From the NCBI GenBank assembly GCA_947497485.1, contig CANMHB010000009.1, positions 1 through 64,000 on the forward strand: a stretch of 64,000 bases of DNA, read 5' to 3'. The first letter of the stretch is position 1. Each line of letters begins with the position of its first letter. The notes below the pieces were generated by a model. That model saw nothing but the letters and a program-made list of their open reading frames with translations. It did not search any database and was not told the DNA's origin. The position numbers were made by a program, and so were the translations under genes. The stretch comes from Flavobacteriales bacterium. Its GTDB lineage: Bacteria > Bacteroidota > Bacteroidia > Flavobacteriales_D > Crocinitomicaceae. Below are positions 63,806 to 64,000 of the stretch, piece by piece.

Positions 63806-64000
63806 ATGAAATATCTATTTGTATTCTTTCTTACACAGTCGATAGCTGTAGCCCAGGATATAAAAATCGCTTTTGGTTCATGTGGGCATCAGGACCAAAC
63901 GTTATCAATTTTTCAGAATATTAAAGAACAGCATCCAGATTACTTCATTTTTCTCGGGGATAATGTTTACGCTGATACCCGCGACACAAATAAGATGAAG
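63806..64000 (+). CDS. PhoD-like metallophosphatase (5' part, runs off the window)
   Basis: The frame from ATG 63806 is open to the end of the window (65 codons): signal peptide MKYLFVFFLTQSIAVAQ, then KIAFGSCGHQ and HPDYFIFLGDNVYADTRD. A FGSC-x-x-Q segment followed by GDN-x-YAD is the opening of alkaline phosphatase D (PhoD) family enzymes, secreted metal-dependent phosphodi/monoesterases. The rest of the catalytic domain lies beyond the window. Confidence 0.8.
   Translation, partial: MKYLFVFFLTQSIAVAQDIKIAFGSCGHQDQTLSIFQNIKEQHPDYFIFLGDNVYADTRDTNKMK

Overview
The window looks like a chromosome segment of a low-GC Bacteroidota bacterium, most likely a flavobacterium of the Crocinitomicaceae/Fluviicola type (inference). 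The signs are type IX secretion (T9SS) sorting tails on several secreted proteins, SusC/SusD outer-membrane pairs, TAnnTTTG promoter boxes with an upstream TTTG, many start/stop overlaps of the TAATG type, and a carotenoid operon. I saw no rRNA, tRNA or CRISPR array. LAYOUT. 1-2300: the tail of a T9SS protein, then an integron-cassette-like array without an integrase. Three attC-like sites separate a membrane protein, a small secreted protein and a DUF1801/DUF2200 pair. 2.3-9.6 kb (minus): alpha-glucan degradation, with a SusE/F-like secreted binding protein, two GH13 enzymes and a CotH-fold protein. 9.8-14.3 kb (plus, divergent): a complete Entner-Doudoroff operon, zwf-pgl-edd-eda. Secreted starch hydrolysis and glucose catabolism thus share one promoter region. 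14.4-26.3 kb (minus): a laminarin-type polysaccharide utilisation locus. It holds SusC, SusD, a PKD surface glycan-binding protein, GH16, GH3 and a tandem glycan-binding T9SS protein, with a catalytically degenerate Nudix-type (NrtR/AraR-like) regulator upstream. 26.4-34.1 kb: peroxiredoxin, photolyase, a ClC transporter, and an ECF sigma-crtI-crtB-idi-queD operon preceded by paired dyads. 34.3-40.3 kb (minus): tetR, an ABC protein with a ruined nucleotide site, HlyD, TolC and a DUF6671 protein. 40.4-43.9 kb: threonine dehydrogenase-like SDR and tyrosine catabolism (hmgA, hppD). 43.9-51.4 kb: an AT-rich accessory island with a candidate graspetide (ATP-grasp RiPP) cluster, a 5'-truncated tyrosine recombinase, a cassette-like gene whose leader repeats that of the gene at 1034, and a two-gene DUF262/DUF1524 system. 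51.4-64 kb: housekeeping and envelope genes (class IV aminotransferase, rhomboid, L,D-transpeptidase, rpe, CvfB-like, exported KatG, sugar aminotransferase, subtilisin-like T9SS protease, and the start of a PhoD-like phosphatase). MOST INTERESTING: the graspetide operon with TerB-like and GNAT-like partners; cassette ends that pair with their own starts; the repeated cassette leader beside a recombinase remnant; and an ABC half-transporter that has lost its Walker A lysine.
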